DNA of 64,000 nt, taken from the NCBI GenBank assembly GCA_002411345.1, contig DHSL01000025.1, positions 49,956-113,955 of the forward strand, written 5' to 3'. The translations under genes and the position numbers were made by a program. Positions 1 to 8,904 of the stretch are shown here, in pieces. Numbering within the stretch: position 1 is the first letter of the stretch; every line of letters begins with the position of its first letter. This stretch comes from Bacteroidales bacterium UBA5287 (GTDB taxonomy: Bacteria > Bacteroidota > Bacteroidia > Bacteroidales > Dysgonomonadaceae). The notes under the pieces are model-generated. The model had not been told where the DNA came from, made no database searches, and saw nothing but the letters and a program-made list of their open reading frames with translations.

Positions 1-527
1 GTATTTTTATCTAACTGATCACAAAAATCTCCATAGCCAGCAGCTGTTGGTGAAGATATTACAGCGATACGGTTTGTCAATTCAGGCAAAAACAGTTCTT
101 TATTTAGATTTATAATGCCTTCATCTTCAAGCTGTTTTATTACCATTTGTCTGTTTCGAGCAATATCTCCAACCGTATAAACCGGATCTATGTCGACAAC
201 ATTCAATGAATATCCATAAAGTTCATGAAATTCAACCGATATTTTCACCATCACATTTAGTCCTGAAGAAAAAGGCAGTCCTGTTTGTTCCTGAAAATAT
301 ATCGATAAAAATTGAAATATATTTGACCATATAATTCCCCTTGCCTTTGCAATAATTGCATGAGATACAGGATCTTTTTCCACAAACTCCAGATAGCAAT
401 GTCCATTTTGATTTCGTCTGACATCGCTTGTTTCAGCTCTAACCCAATAAGCATCAGGCAACTGACTACTTATAGCCTGTTTAACCTGAAAATTGAGTTC
501 TGATAATGTCATTGAAGAATCGTTCAT
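1..527 (-). CDS. xseA: Exodeoxyribonuclease VII large subunit, 3' end cut by window edge
   Basis: XseA is the catalytic large subunit of exonuclease VII, which degrades single-stranded DNA with XseB. The frame runs from an ATG at 527 off the left edge (about 175 codons visible). The N-terminal part reads as the OB-fold nucleic-acid-binding domain, with a motif like YWVRAETSDVRRNQNGHCYL near residues 25-45. The last visible part, RIAVISSPTAAGYGDF, is the characteristic start of the catalytic domain. The start lies 5 bp after the stop of the S8 peptidase gene, so the two are probably one operon; xseB may follow outside the window. Family assignment is from recognised motifs; the catalytic C-terminus is not visible. 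Confidence 0.93.
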   Translation of the reverse strand, partial: MNDSSMTLSELNFQVKQAISSQLPDAYWVRAETSDVRRNQNGHCYLEFVEKDPVSHAIIAKARGIIWSNIFQFLSIYFQEQTGLPFSSGLNVMVKISVEFHELYGYSLNVVDIDPVYTVGDIARNRQMVIKQLEDEGIINLNKELFLPELTNRIAVISSPTAAGYGDFCDQLDKN

Positions 528-532
528 TCTAT

Positions 533-2173
533 CTATAATTTTATGCGTATGGTTTGTTGGCTCCTTGGTGAATCTACTACAAAAAACACCTCTTTTATAC
601 CCTTTAGTTTTGATTTTGGAAAGTGAGCTAATTTTTGATCATTAAACTTCAATTTATCAATTAATTCACCATTTTGGTCTAACAAATTTACAGAATAACC
701 TTTTATAAAAAAAGGTGGATCAATTAATTTAATAACATATTGATCTTTATCAGGATAAATAGATATATTATTATCTGAAAAGGTTTTTTTGTTAGATTCT
801 AATGTTTGCAAAACAGCTTTCATAGATTTTCCAAAATCAGGAATACCGTATCCGTAACCCGTTTCTTTATCAGGATTTGAGTATCGGTCGGTCGACTGTT
901 TTACTATCTTTATTAATTCCCGTCTGTTCAATTCAGGATGAATGGACCACAAAGATGTAATGAGTCCTGCCATGAATGGCGATGACAGCGATGTACCATT
1001 TGTTGATCCAATAAGTCCTTCTTGACCTATAGTTACAGTATTTTTGCCTACAGAAAGTAAATCAGGTTTAATCCGCAAATCATACGTAGGCCCCAAAGAG
1101 CTGAATGATGCAATAGTGCTGTCAACTCCAATTGCACCAATAGAAAGTACATTTCGTGCATCGGCTGGTGGTGTCATATATTTCCAGGGTTTGTTACCTT
1201 CGTTTCCCATGCTGATTACCAGAATCATGCCTTTATCAAAAGCTTTATCGGCCGCTTTTGTCATCAAAGACGTTTTTCCATCCAGATTTGAATAATTATA
1301 ACTTAATTGAGGATCGTCAAATTGATTGTATCCAAGTGAAGTATTGATTAAGTCAACCCCCATACTATCCGCGAATTCCACTGCTCTTATCCAGTAATCT
1401 TCTTCTACAGGAAATTCAGATCTTGTATCTTCTGAACGCAAAAGCAGATAATCAGCCTGTGAGGCTGACCCAATCATTTGATTAGGCAGATCAACGACCA
1501 TTGTTGACAGCACTTTTGTTCCATGATCACTTGAATTGAAAATTGTACCATTTGACACGATATCAGCAATACCCATGATTCGAATGTTATCAAATGATGG
1601 AATTACATCAGCATTTGTAAAGCCAGCATCTATAATTGCAATATTCATTCCTTTACCTCTAAAACCTGATTGTACAAGATTTTCAGCATTATGCAATTCA
1701 TATTGTTTTTTGGTAGCCCCAAAATAAGAGGTTGAATCTAATTCTTCTTTACATTCTACTTTTTGAAGTCTTGGCCTTATATCCTTTTTATTGCTATGAG
1801 CTTCTCCTCTCCAAACATATTCAACCCTTTCCACAAAGGGCAACTTTGCTATGGATTCTATCCTGGTGCTATCTTCCACTTTAACCACCAATAAATCAAA
1901 CCATTTACTAAATGACACCACCTCTGCACCAGCGTTTTGCACCATTACGAAGTAATCTTTATTGATTGGAAAATCGGAAGAATCTACTGGCACATTTTGA
2001 ATTAATTTCCTTTCAATAGCCTCTTTTGTCAGAAACTCCTCGGGTCTTGAAATAGAATAATCAGCTGCACCCTTGTCAGTTAGAAATACTCGGAACATAT
2101 AGTTAATGGGGCTTGTCTGTCCCGCTACCAACAATGTAATTGATAGAAAAAGTATAGTTAGAAATGGTTTCAT
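533..2173 (-). CDS. S8 subtilisin-family serine peptidase, secreted
   Basis: A secreted subtilase of 546 residues. A signal peptide (residues 1-18, ending LLVAG before QTSP) is followed by a prodomain-like region and the peptidase domain. The triad is intact: Asp182 in AIIDAGF, His217 in SSDHGTK, Ser395 in NGTSLSSPF, with oxyanion Asn324 in SMGNEGN. The last 75 residues (from NISIYPDKDQ to TIRIKL) look like a worn type A C-terminal sorting domain of the type IX secretion system: YPD stands where YPNP is usual. The ATG at 2173 is chosen over an in-frame start at 2212 because a -7 promoter box lies at 2200-2207. It leads into xseA. The substrate cannot be told. Confidence 0.9.
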   Translation of the reverse strand: MKPFLTILFLSITLLVAGQTSPINYMFRVFLTDKGAADYSISRPEEFLTKEAIERKLIQNVPVDSSDFPINKDYFVMVQNAGAEVVSFSKWFDLLVVKVEDSTRIESIAKLPFVERVEYVWRGEAHSNKKDIRPRLQKVECKEELDSTSYFGATKKQYELHNAENLVQSGFRGKGMNIAIIDAGFTNADVIPSFDNIRIMGIADIVSNGTIFNSSDHGTKVLSTMVVDLPNQMIGSASQADYLLLRSEDTRSEFPVEEDYWIRAVEFADSMGVDLINTSLGYNQFDDPQLSYNYSNLDGKTSLMTKAADKAFDKGMILVISMGNEGNKPWKYMTPPADARNVLSIGAIGVDSTIASFSSLGPTYDLRIKPDLLSVGKNTVTIGQEGLIGSTNGTSLSSPFMAGLITSLWSIHPELNRRELIKIVKQSTDRYSNPDKETGYGYGIPDFGKSMKAVLQTLESNKKTFSDNNISIYPDKDQYVIKLIDPPFFIKGYSVNLLDQNGELIDKLKFNDQKLAHFPKSKLKGIKEVFFVVDSPRSQQTIRIKL

Positions 2174-2199
2174 CGTTTGTTCAAAAATAGTTATAACAA

Positions 2200-2207
2200 C
2201 AAATGTA
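2200..2207 (-). promoter_or_regulatory. Promoter -7 box of the S8 peptidase-xseA operon
   Basis: The minus strand reads TACATTTG, a full match to the Bacteroidetes -7 consensus TAnnTTTG. A start site about 7 nt downstream gives a leader of about 20 nt before the ATG at 2173. Confidence 0.6.
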
Positions 2208-2220
2208 AGCATGTTTTCCC

Positions 2221-2264
2221 AAAAAGAAAAAAGACGTTATTCATATTTCGATGATCACGTCTTT
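2221..2264 (-). terminator. Rho-independent terminator after the pepD operon
   Basis: An 8-bp stem (AAAGACGT at 2230-2237 with ACGTCTTT at 2257-2264) is followed on the minus strand by a T-rich run (bases 2229 down to 2221). It lies directly downstream of the small membrane protein gene ending at 2300. Confidence 0.65.
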
Positions 2265-2299
2265 CTATTTTATTAATCTTTTAGAATTCTATACAAAAA

Positions 2300-2494
2300 C
2301 TACTTGAATCTGTTTCGGATTTCTTGCTTACGTTTCAAAATGAAAAATAACAGAATTGCTATCACAACACATGCGACTATTACACCCCAGAACTCAAGCC
2401 ATTTACCCGATGCTTGATATCTCGGATAAGTTATTACCGCCATTACAAGTGCATAGATAACAAGTATAATAGGTAATATTTTATATAATTTCAT
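2300..2494 (-). CDS. Small two-helix membrane protein, function unknown
   Basis: A 64-residue protein starting MKLYKILPIILVIYALV. It has two hydrophobic segments (about residues 5-22 and 35-55) separated by a short loop (YPRYQASGKW) and ends in a basic tail, KRKQEIRNRFK. The ATG at 2494 is preferred over a TTG at 2512, which would overlap the end of pepD. It sits 10 bp behind pepD and before a terminator, so it is probably the last gene of that operon. I do not recognise a family. Confidence 0.6.
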   Translation of the reverse strand: MKLYKILPIILVIYALVMAVITYPRYQASGKWLEFWGVIVACVVIAILLFFILKRKQEIRNRFK

Positions 2495-2504
2495 ATAGAT
2501 ATTA

Positions 2505-3968
2505 TTATCCAATTTGTTCTAATATAGAAACAAGATAATCATAGTTCTTTTCCACTGATGATATTTCAACCCGTTCGTCCGGTGAATGAGCACCAGTAAT
2601 TGTAGGTCCAAATGAAACAGTATCAAGTTTTTGATCCACATTCGATTGGATGATACCACATTCAAGACCTGCATGAATAACAATTACTTCGGGACGTTTA
2701 TTATATTTATCAAGATAGATCATCTCCATTGCTTTGAGCAATTCAGAATTTGCATTTGGCTGCCATCCAGGATATGAACCATCAACGATTACTCTTGCAC
2801 CTGCTAAAGAATAAAGGCTTTCCAGTGATGAACAAACCGAATCCTTTTTGCTTTCAGAAGAACTACGAACCAGATATTTAACTTCGATCTTTCCCTCTGT
2901 TGATTCTACAAGAGCAAGGTTTAACGAACTTTCAACAACTCCTTGGAAATCTGAAAGCATGCTGATTACACCATTTGGGCTTGCCTCTATCGAATTGATC
3001 AGGTCGTCTTGAATTTCTTCAGGGATCAGAGAAGTTGGCATATCAACCAGTTCCGCTTTTAATGATATTCCATCTTCAACACCTGCATATTCTTCTCGGA
3101 ACAATGATTCATATTCAGCAACCAAATCAATAAGATCGTCTGATAATTGTTCAGGGATCGACAGAACAACAAATGATTCACGTGGGATGGCATTTCTAAG
3201 TGATCCTCCATTGACACTTGCTAATCGAGCTTCATAATTAGCCACGACATCCTTCAGAAAACGATTCATCAACTTATTAGCATTTGCACGTCCCAAATGA
3301 ATCTGTGTTCCAGAGTGACCACCTTTTAATCCACGTAGACTTACTTTGTAGGCCACATCACCTTTGAAAACGTTTTCATCTTGCTTGTATTCAAAAACAG
3401 CTGTAACATCTGCTCCACCAGCACATCCAACAGTCAGTTCACCTTCTTCTTCAGTATCAAGATTCAGCATTAGGCTTCCTTTCAGAAAACCTTTTTCCAA
3501 TCCGAAAGCACCATTCATTCCAACCTCTTCATCAATTGTGAAAAGTCCTTCAATAGGCGCATGTTTCAGAGAGCTGTCTTCCAGAACCGCCATTATCATC
3601 GCCACTCCGATTCCATTATCTGCGCCAAGTGTGGTAGAAATTGCAGTAACTGCTGTTCCATCTATCTTTGTACCGATTGGATCTTTCGAGAAATCATGTT
3701 CTACATCAGCATTTTTCTGAGGCACCATATCAAGATGCGATTGCAGAATAATTGTTTGTTTACCTTCATAACCTTTCGATGCCGGCTTTTTGATTAGCAC
3801 GTTACCTACTTTGTCTTGTACTGTTTCCAATCCAAGTGATTTTCCAAAATCCATTACAAACCGTGTAACTTTCTCCATTTGTCCAGTTGGTCTAGGAATC
3901 TGTGTCAAATCATAAAAGTGTTGCCAAACCCGTTCAGGTTTTAAACTAAGTATTTCTGCTTTAGCCAT
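2505..3968 (-). CDS. pepD: Aminoacyl-histidine dipeptidase (M20 family)
   Basis: A cytosolic metallodipeptidase of the PepD type, 487 residues, the usual family length, which splits Xaa-His and other dipeptides. Metal-ligand motifs are visible: QSHLDMVPQK (His78, Asp80), TLGADNGIGVAM (Asp117), IDEEVGMNGAFG (Glu147 as general base, Glu148 as ligand), LNLDTEEEG (Asp171), and a C-terminal GAHSPDERVE with the last histidine. There is no signal peptide. It follows the flippase-like gene by 47 bp on the same strand and precedes the small membrane protein, so the three may be co-transcribed from the promoter at 5058-5065. Confidence 0.95.
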   Translation of the reverse strand: MAKAEILSLKPERVWQHFYDLTQIPRPTGQMEKVTRFVMDFGKSLGLETVQDKVGNVLIKKPASKGYEGKQTIILQSHLDMVPQKNADVEHDFSKDPIGTKIDGTAVTAISTTLGADNGIGVAMIMAVLEDSSLKHAPIEGLFTIDEEVGMNGAFGLEKGFLKGSLMLNLDTEEEGELTVGCAGGADVTAVFEYKQDENVFKGDVAYKVSLRGLKGGHSGTQIHLGRANANKLMNRFLKDVVANYEARLASVNGGSLRNAIPRESFVVLSIPEQLSDDLIDLVAEYESLFREEYAGVEDGISLKAELVDMPTSLIPEEIQDDLINSIEASPNGVISMLSDFQGVVESSLNLALVESTEGKIEVKYLVRSSSESKKDSVCSSLESLYSLAGARVIVDGSYPGWQPNANSELLKAMEMIYLDKYNKRPEVIVIHAGLECGIIQSNVDQKLDTVSFGPTITGAHSPDERVEISSVEKNYDYLVSILEQIG

Positions 3969-4015
3969 ATTATTTTAATTTTAAGTTGTATAGTTGTTAT
4001 ATAATATTTTGTGGT

Positions 4016-5035
4016 TTAAACCAAATCTTTAGGTGTTTCTGTTATTATATTGTTTCTTTTCACATAAGGCATTGCAACAACACCCACCAAGCCATAAAGA
4101 ATTGTCCATAGCGATTGGATTGCGAAAACCGCAAATGCAAAAGCGCTTGCATTAGCATTTGAAACACCCAGAATTATCAATGATGAGATTACCATAAAAT
4201 GCCAAGCCCCCATTCCTCCTTGTACTGGAACTGCTACTCCGACATTGCTCATGGCAAAGACAATTAATCCTGCTACCCATCCAAGGTTATTTGTGAAATC
4301 AAACGCAAAGAAGCAAATGTAAAAGTACAGATAAAAACACAACCAAAGAAGTATTGTGTATAAAATTATTTTGCGTTTATCTTTCATGTGTGCTACCAAG
4401 ATCAGATCCCGTTTGATTTCTTTAAAGAAACTCTTAATCTTTTTTACAAAAACAGTATGTTTGAATGTCGTAAAAAGTAGTACAAATGCCAAAACAAGAA
4501 GTCCAACAAGAACATAGAGCCATATTGATGATAGCATGTTTTTTAAGTTCTCTGTATATTCTGGTGTATCTTTGAAATAAGAGATAAAAAAATCGAAAGA
4601 CAATGCTATACTTAAAACAAGAATAAAGATTGACATTATCAAGTCGAGCACCTTATCAACTAGAAACGTTTCAAAAGTTTTACCGAAAGGTATTTTATCG
4701 AACTTTGAAACCACTCCACAACGCCAAAAATCACCAGCTCTTGGCAACAAATAATTCACAGCATAATTTCCAAGAGTTGCGAACACGATGCTCTGTGTTT
4801 TAGGGTTATAATTAAATGCTTTCAGGAAAAGGCCCCAACGCAAACCACGTAAAACATTACCTATCAACCCAAAAATGAGTGATCCTGCAATGATCTTAAA
4901 GTTGACACCCTTAACAATTTCCCATAACTCATTAAAGTCCGTTTTCCTGTAAAGGACCCATAAAATGCCAATTCCCAATAAGAACATTATAAGGGTCTTG
5001 AGAATATCTTTTGTAGTTTTTGAATTCATCTTCAT
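4016..5035 (-). CDS. Lysylphosphatidylglycerol-synthase-like integral membrane protein (flippase domain, UPF0104 type)
   Basis: A polytopic inner-membrane protein of 339 residues with about eight hydrophobic segments, resembling the N-terminal flippase half of MprF (UPF0104/YbhN type). Typical features are GLIGNVLRGLRWGLFL near residues 58-73, LPRAGDFWRCGVV near 100-112 and VPVQGGMGAWHFM near 265-280. In Bacteroidetes such stand-alone proteins are common and their lipid substrate is usually unknown. No synthase domain is fused; a soluble DUF2156 protein, resembling the other half of MprF, is encoded at 8007-8903. The gene is divergent from rsmA. ATGs at 5035 and 5029 are both possible starts. 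Confidence 0.85.
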   Translation of the reverse strand: MKMNSKTTKDILKTLIMFLLGIGILWVLYRKTDFNELWEIVKGVNFKIIAGSLIFGLIGNVLRGLRWGLFLKAFNYNPKTQSIVFATLGNYAVNYLLPRAGDFWRCGVVSKFDKIPFGKTFETFLVDKVLDLIMSIFILVLSIALSFDFFISYFKDTPEYTENLKNMLSSIWLYVLVGLLVLAFVLLFTTFKHTVFVKKIKSFFKEIKRDLILVAHMKDKRKIILYTILLWLCFYLYFYICFFAFDFTNNLGWVAGLIVFAMSNVGVAVPVQGGMGAWHFMVISSLIILGVSNANASAFAFAVFAIQSLWTILYGLVGVVAMPYVKRNNIITETPKDLV

Positions 5036-5057
5036 TGTTCAAGCCAATAACGGCTTT

Positions 5058-5065
5058 CAAAGATA
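5058..5065 (-). promoter_or_regulatory. Promoter -7 box for the flippase-like gene and pepD
   Basis: The minus strand reads TATCTTTG (TAnnTTTG consensus), 23 bp upstream of the ATG at 5035, giving a leader of about 15 nt. Confidence 0.6.
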
Positions 5066-5172
5066 GAAGATTTTAAAGCAACTTTCTATTAAAATGACAA
5101 GAAACTTGAAGGATTAAACAATCTATGTGACTTAAAAATCCACAACTTACGACGATTATTGGTAAAATTAGT

Positions 5173-5180
5173 TACCTTTG
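5173..5180 (+). promoter_or_regulatory. Promoter -7 box for rsmA-corA
   Basis: TACCTTTG matches TAnnTTTG, with the predicted start about 30 nt upstream of the rsmA ATG at 5218. It is divergent from the promoter at 5058-5065. Confidence 0.6.
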
Positions 5181-5217
5181 CGACAAATTTGACAGGTAAA
5201 AATTAGCATTTACATTT

Positions 5218-6006
5218 ATGTTTCCAGTAAAACCAAAGAAAAGCCTGGGTCAGCATTTCCTGAAAGACGAAGCTATCGCAGAAAGAATCGCCTCTACACT
5301 TGATGGTTTTGCAGAACTTCCTGTGCTGGAAGTCGGTCCTGGAACGGGAGTATTGACACGTTGGTTGTTAAATAAGAGCAAAGATCTAACTGTAGTTGAA
5401 TTAGATAAAGAATCTATTGTTTATTTAAATGATCATTTCCCTGAATTAAAGGGTAGAATTATTGAGAAAGATTTTCTAAAGTTAGATTTGAAACAGTTAT
5501 ACGTTGATAAGCCATTTTGTGTTATTGGTAACTATCCGTATAATATTTCGTCACAGATATTTTTCAAGGTACTCGATTATAAAAACGCCATTCCATGCTG
5601 TTCCGGGATGATTCAAAAAGAGGTAGCCGAACGGTTGACGGCATCTCCGGGCAGTAAAACATATGGTATTTTAAGTGTGCTTTTACAAGTGTGGTATGAT
5701 GTTGAATATTTATTCACTGTTAGTGAACAGGCATTTATTCCACCACCAAAAGTGAAATCGGCAGTTGTTAGGTTAACTCGTAACAAAAGGCAAGAAATGG
5801 ATTGCGATGAGAAACTTTTTAAAACAGTTGTCAAAACAAGTTTTAATCAACGTCGCAAAATGTTGCGTAATTCATTAAAGTCGTTACTTTCAGAAGATGT
5901 AAAACTACCTGAAAATGAAATGTTCAACAAGCGTCCCGAGCAGCTTTCGATTGCACAATTTGAAGAAATGACCAACCTTTTGAAGCCGTTGGTTAAAATG
6001 AACTGA
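5218..6006 (+). CDS. rsmA: 16S rRNA dimethyladenosine transferase RsmA (KsgA)
   Basis: It dimethylates the two adjacent adenines of the 3'-terminal hairpin of 16S rRNA (1518/1519 in E. coli numbering) with S-adenosylmethionine, late in small-subunit assembly. 262 residues, normal length. Visible: KKSLGQHFLKD near the N-terminus, the SAM-binding LEVGPGTGVLT (residues 37-47), VVELDKE (59-65), and the catalytic NYPYNISSQ at 105-113. The C-terminal helical part contains the conserved FNQRRKMLRNSL. corA follows after 28 bp on the same strand. Confidence 0.97.
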   Translation: MFPVKPKKSLGQHFLKDEAIAERIASTLDGFAELPVLEVGPGTGVLTRWLLNKSKDLTVVELDKESIVYLNDHFPELKGRIIEKDFLKLDLKQLYVDKPFCVIGNYPYNISSQIFFKVLDYKNAIPCCSGMIQKEVAERLTASPGSKTYGILSVLLQVWYDVEYLFTVSEQAFIPPPKVKSAVVRLTRNKRQEMDCDEKLFKTVVKTSFNQRRKMLRNSLKSLLSEDVKLPENEMFNKRPEQLSIAQFEEMTNLLKPLVKMN

Positions 6007-6034
6007 ATTAGTCACCGTAATAAAACTGATCGTA

Positions 6035-6979
6035 ATGGCCGAAATTAAACTCTTTTATCACAAAGACGGCGTAATCAGATTAAGCCGGAGTATCGATTTC
6101 CTCAAATCGAATCCGATTCAAAATTTCTTATGGATTGACCTTCTGGATGTTGATGAAGAAATAGAGAACGAATTAGAAGATTTCCTTAAGATATATATTC
6201 AGGAAGAAGAGGAAATGATTGAGATTGAGATGTCATCTCGATTCATAGAAACAAATGATACGATGGTGGTAAACTCCAATTTTCTCCTCTCAAACTTTGA
6301 GATGGAGCCGGTTTCCTTTATTCTAAAAAACGGCATTCTTGTAACAGTTAGAAGTCAGGAATTGATTTCTTTTCATGAAACGGTGAAACGTATCTCGGCA
6401 AATCCAAAAAACTACCCTACCGGTGCTGATGTTCTGATAGCATTGTTTGAAACACGTGTAGATTTCGATGCCGATATGATTGAGGATATGACTCAAAAGA
6501 CCACTCAGCTCAGTAATAGTTTGAGTATGCAGGAAGCTAACAAAGATTTGTTGTCTGAGATCAAGAACTTACAGGAAAAGACAATGTTGTTGCGAGAAAA
6601 CATTATCGACAAACAGCGCACTGTGGCAAGTATGTTACGCAGTGATTTTATTCCCACGTCGTTGCACCCTAAACTATCGATGATTATCAAGGATATAAAC
6701 TCACTTGTTGAGCACGTAAAATTCAGTTTTGACCGTCTTGATTATTTGCAGGACACCTTTCTTGGATATGTAAACATTGACCAAAATAAGATTATCAAGA
6801 TATTCACAATCATGTCTGTTATCTTTATGCCTCCAACGCTCATTGCCAGTATTTATGGAATGAACTTTAAATTTATGCCCGAAATGGATAAGGAATGGGG
6901 ATATCCTGTTGCTATTGGATTGATGGTGCTTTCCGTACTTATTATTCTGCTTATTTTCAGGGGAAAGAAGTGGTTATGA
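6035..6979 (+). CDS. corA: CorA family magnesium/cobalt transporter
   Basis: A pentameric divalent cation channel of the inner membrane, 314 residues. It has a long cytosolic N-terminal domain, a long helix (about 150-250), then two C-terminal membrane helices. The signature YGMNF (GMN at residues 275-277) closes the first helix, and the loop FMPEMDKEWGYP leads into the second, ending in a basic tail FRGKKWL. It probably shares the rsmA promoter. Mg2+ is the usual substrate; the sequence alone does not settle selectivity. Confidence 0.94.
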   Translation: MAEIKLFYHKDGVIRLSRSIDFLKSNPIQNFLWIDLLDVDEEIENELEDFLKIYIQEEEEMIEIEMSSRFIETNDTMVVNSNFLLSNFEMEPVSFILKNGILVTVRSQELISFHETVKRISANPKNYPTGADVLIALFETRVDFDADMIEDMTQKTTQLSNSLSMQEANKDLLSEIKNLQEKTMLLRENIIDKQRTVASMLRSDFIPTSLHPKLSMIIKDINSLVEHVKFSFDRLDYLQDTFLGYVNIDQNKIIKIFTIMSVIFMPPTLIASIYGMNFKFMPEMDKEWGYPVAIGLMVLSVLIILLIFRGKKWL

Positions 6980-7067
6980 TTAATTAATACAATTTTAGAA
7001 AGTAATCTTTTGACTATTGCATTGGGAAATCATAGAATGATCATCGGAATTATGACGGAGTTTTGCG

Positions 7068-7101
7068 AGACCATAGTGAGAGGAGCATCGGAGTTGCGAT
7101 G
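7068..7101 (+). repeat. Copy 1 of a small intergenic repeat (AGACCATAGTGAGAGG + GCATCGGAGTTGCG)
   Basis: In the gap between the convergent corA and GNAT genes. AGACCATAGTGAGAGG (7068-7083) recurs identically at 48822-48837, its 12-nt core ACCATAGTGAGA recurs inverted at 35461-35472, and the following GCATCGGAGTTGCGATG has a near copy inverted at 35258-35272. No coding potential is apparent. Confidence 0.6.
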
Positions 7102-7121
7102 TAATAAAACAATAACAATTC

Positions 7122-8006
7122 TTACTCCAACATGTAATTAATCTGCGGTTTCTTCTGAGGGAAAGTAAGTCTGAATTCCACATCGAGTTCCGCAGTTTGG
7201 TAACCAAGTAAAAGCTGTGCAAGTAATTGGATATTTACTTCTGTAAACTTTGCCGAATGCGATGGATTTTTCTCGACATGCCCCATGTGGCACATGAATC
7301 CCGCATTATTCATTGGCAGAAGTTCATCAATCACTGAAAGATTAAATGCTTTTTCGGGGTGAGCCGTGACAAAATGCAGCAACAATTTTTCAGCATCTAT
7401 TATTCGCGCCATTCCCCTCAAATTCTTTTTAGGTGGAAAATCAAAAAGAGTTGCCTCATCAACGATATCAATAAAATCTTGAAATGTTTTTTGCACTGTC
7501 ATATCCCAATGTCTGTACTTTTCGTCGAAAACCCTATATGCAGCCTCCAGGTCCATTGAATTTCTGTGTATAAGTTCTTTTATACTTGGTAATTCTTCTG
7601 TTCCAGCATCAAAAGTCTGTGCAAACCCATATTGTTTATAATAATCAAGCAGCCAATCTTCTTGTGGTACAAGTATTGCAAGTGGAATATTTTTTTTTGA
7701 CAGTTCTTTGAGAGCTTGATTTATTAGCTCTCCCATGTATCCTTTTTTGCGATATTCAGGAAGAGTACATACTCCTGCTATGTATGCAATTGGGATTTCA
7801 ATGTTACAAAAGGTGAAATTATAATGCAACATTTGTAAAGAAGACACAACTTTATCGTCAATAAAATATGCTAAAGTATTTTGATCTCGGTATTTACGTT
7901 CGAAATACAGATCCATATAATTTTCGGGATCTCCAAAAACGGTTTTCCACATATTACGGATTTGATCTCGCGACGAAGCATCGGCATATCTGACAAACTG
8001 ACTCAT
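7122..8006 (-). CDS. GNAT family N-acetyltransferase
   Basis: A 294-residue protein with an N-terminal GNAT fold: a substrate-side region (residues 1-70), the acetyl-CoA-binding motif A region AGVCTLPEYRKKGYMGELI near 78-96, and LDYYKQYGFAQ near 125-135. The C-terminal 150 residues look like the extra domain of Eis-like acetyltransferases (sterol-carrier-like fold), which is inference. It starts exactly where the DUF2156 gene stops, in a trpS-DUF2156-GNAT operon. The acceptor is unknown. Confidence 0.85.
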   Translation of the reverse strand: MSQFVRYADASSRDQIRNMWKTVFGDPENYMDLYFERKYRDQNTLAYFIDDKVVSSLQMLHYNFTFCNIEIPIAYIAGVCTLPEYRKKGYMGELINQALKELSKKNIPLAILVPQEDWLLDYYKQYGFAQTFDAGTEELPSIKELIHRNSMDLEAAYRVFDEKYRHWDMTVQKTFQDFIDIVDEATLFDFPPKKNLRGMARIIDAEKLLLHFVTAHPEKAFNLSVIDELLPMNNAGFMCHMGHVEKNPSHSAKFTEVNIQLLAQLLLGYQTAELDVEFRLTFPQKKPQINYMLE

Positions 8007-8903
8007 TTATTGTTTTAATTTAAGAATGCTTTTTTCTAAAAGAATATCGGGTTGATAAGACATTTTTGCTTTTCTCAGTGATTCATATCCCATATCTTCC
8101 TCTCGGTTAATATAGGTAAACCCAGATACCTCGTGTTCAACAAACTGCTGATTAATAATAGAATATGCCCCATTTATATTTGAAAAAGCCTTTTCTGTAT
8201 GAACAATAAAAGTATCCTCAGTTAATGGTCGCCCAAGCGTAAAAGCCGCTATTCTGCCATCTACCAATATAACTCCTCCGCGCAAATCCAACTCATTAAA
8301 CTGAGTAAGGAAAGTGCTTGTGGTTATATAATCAAGTTCAAGTGACTCGTCGTGACTTTCAAGATTCATATCAATCCAATCGCGCAACATTTTTCTACAT
8401 CTTTCCAGATATTCGGGATGATCTGTAAGCGATTGATATTCCCAATTGTTTTCTTTTTTAAATCGATTGATATGATTTCGTTTGCTTTGGAGTTTTTTGC
8501 CTTTTAGATGAATAAGCTTTTCTGATGTATAAATATAATCGAATCCTCCACGAACAGGTGTTTTCTCAAACACGCCAGGCATTGACGCCTCAATGTTTGT
8601 CCACATCCGTTCTGTTACTCCCGACATCATAAATTTTTGAGTACAACCGCAATCGTTCATCAATGCTTCTATTGGCGGTCTTAAATCCCCTCGTCCATAG
8701 GGAATTAGATAAGAACATCTGCCATCATCAACTGAAAATTTCACTAACAGGAAATTATTCCATTCAACATAAGATGTATTGAATTTGTGCGACCACCCAT
8801 ATAAGTTGGAAAAACAACATTCCGACGATCTGTATGTATTTCCTTCAAGTAGTCGGTCTATTGTTGTTTTGTCTTCAAGTGTGATTTTCTTAAATTCTAA
8901 CAT
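8007..8903 (-). CDS. DUF2156 protein (phosphatidylglycerol lysyltransferase C-terminal-like)
   Basis: A soluble 298-residue protein of the DUF2156 family, the GNAT-like domain that forms the synthase half of MprF. Features: SECCFSNLYGWSHKF near residues 27-41, KGKKLQSKRNHINRFKK near 134-150, LGRPLTEDTFIVHTEKA near 222-238, and EVSGFTYINREEDMGYES near the C-terminus. There are no membrane helices. It could use an aminoacyl-tRNA, but the acceptor is unknown; lying directly behind trpS is suggestive only. It abuts its neighbours on both sides, so it is co-transcribed. Confidence 0.85.
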   Translation of the reverse strand: MLEFKKITLEDKTTIDRLLEGNTYRSSECCFSNLYGWSHKFNTSYVEWNNFLLVKFSVDDGRCSYLIPYGRGDLRPPIEALMNDCGCTQKFMMSGVTERMWTNIEASMPGVFEKTPVRGGFDYIYTSEKLIHLKGKKLQSKRNHINRFKKENNWEYQSLTDHPEYLERCRKMLRDWIDMNLESHDESLELDYITTSTFLTQFNELDLRGGVILVDGRIAAFTLGRPLTEDTFIVHTEKAFSNINGAYSIINQQFVEHEVSGFTYINREEDMGYESLRKAKMSYQPDILLEKSILKLKQ

Positions 8904-8904
8904 A

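Noticed and set aside
257..454. 65-codon minus-strand frame
   Set aside because: It lies out of frame within xseA, which reads through this region with recognisable exonuclease VII motifs.
3364..3720. 118-codon plus-strand frame
   Set aside because: Antisense shadow of pepD, whose metal-binding motifs are intact on the other strand; Ser/Pro/Ile-rich composition is typical of a shadow.
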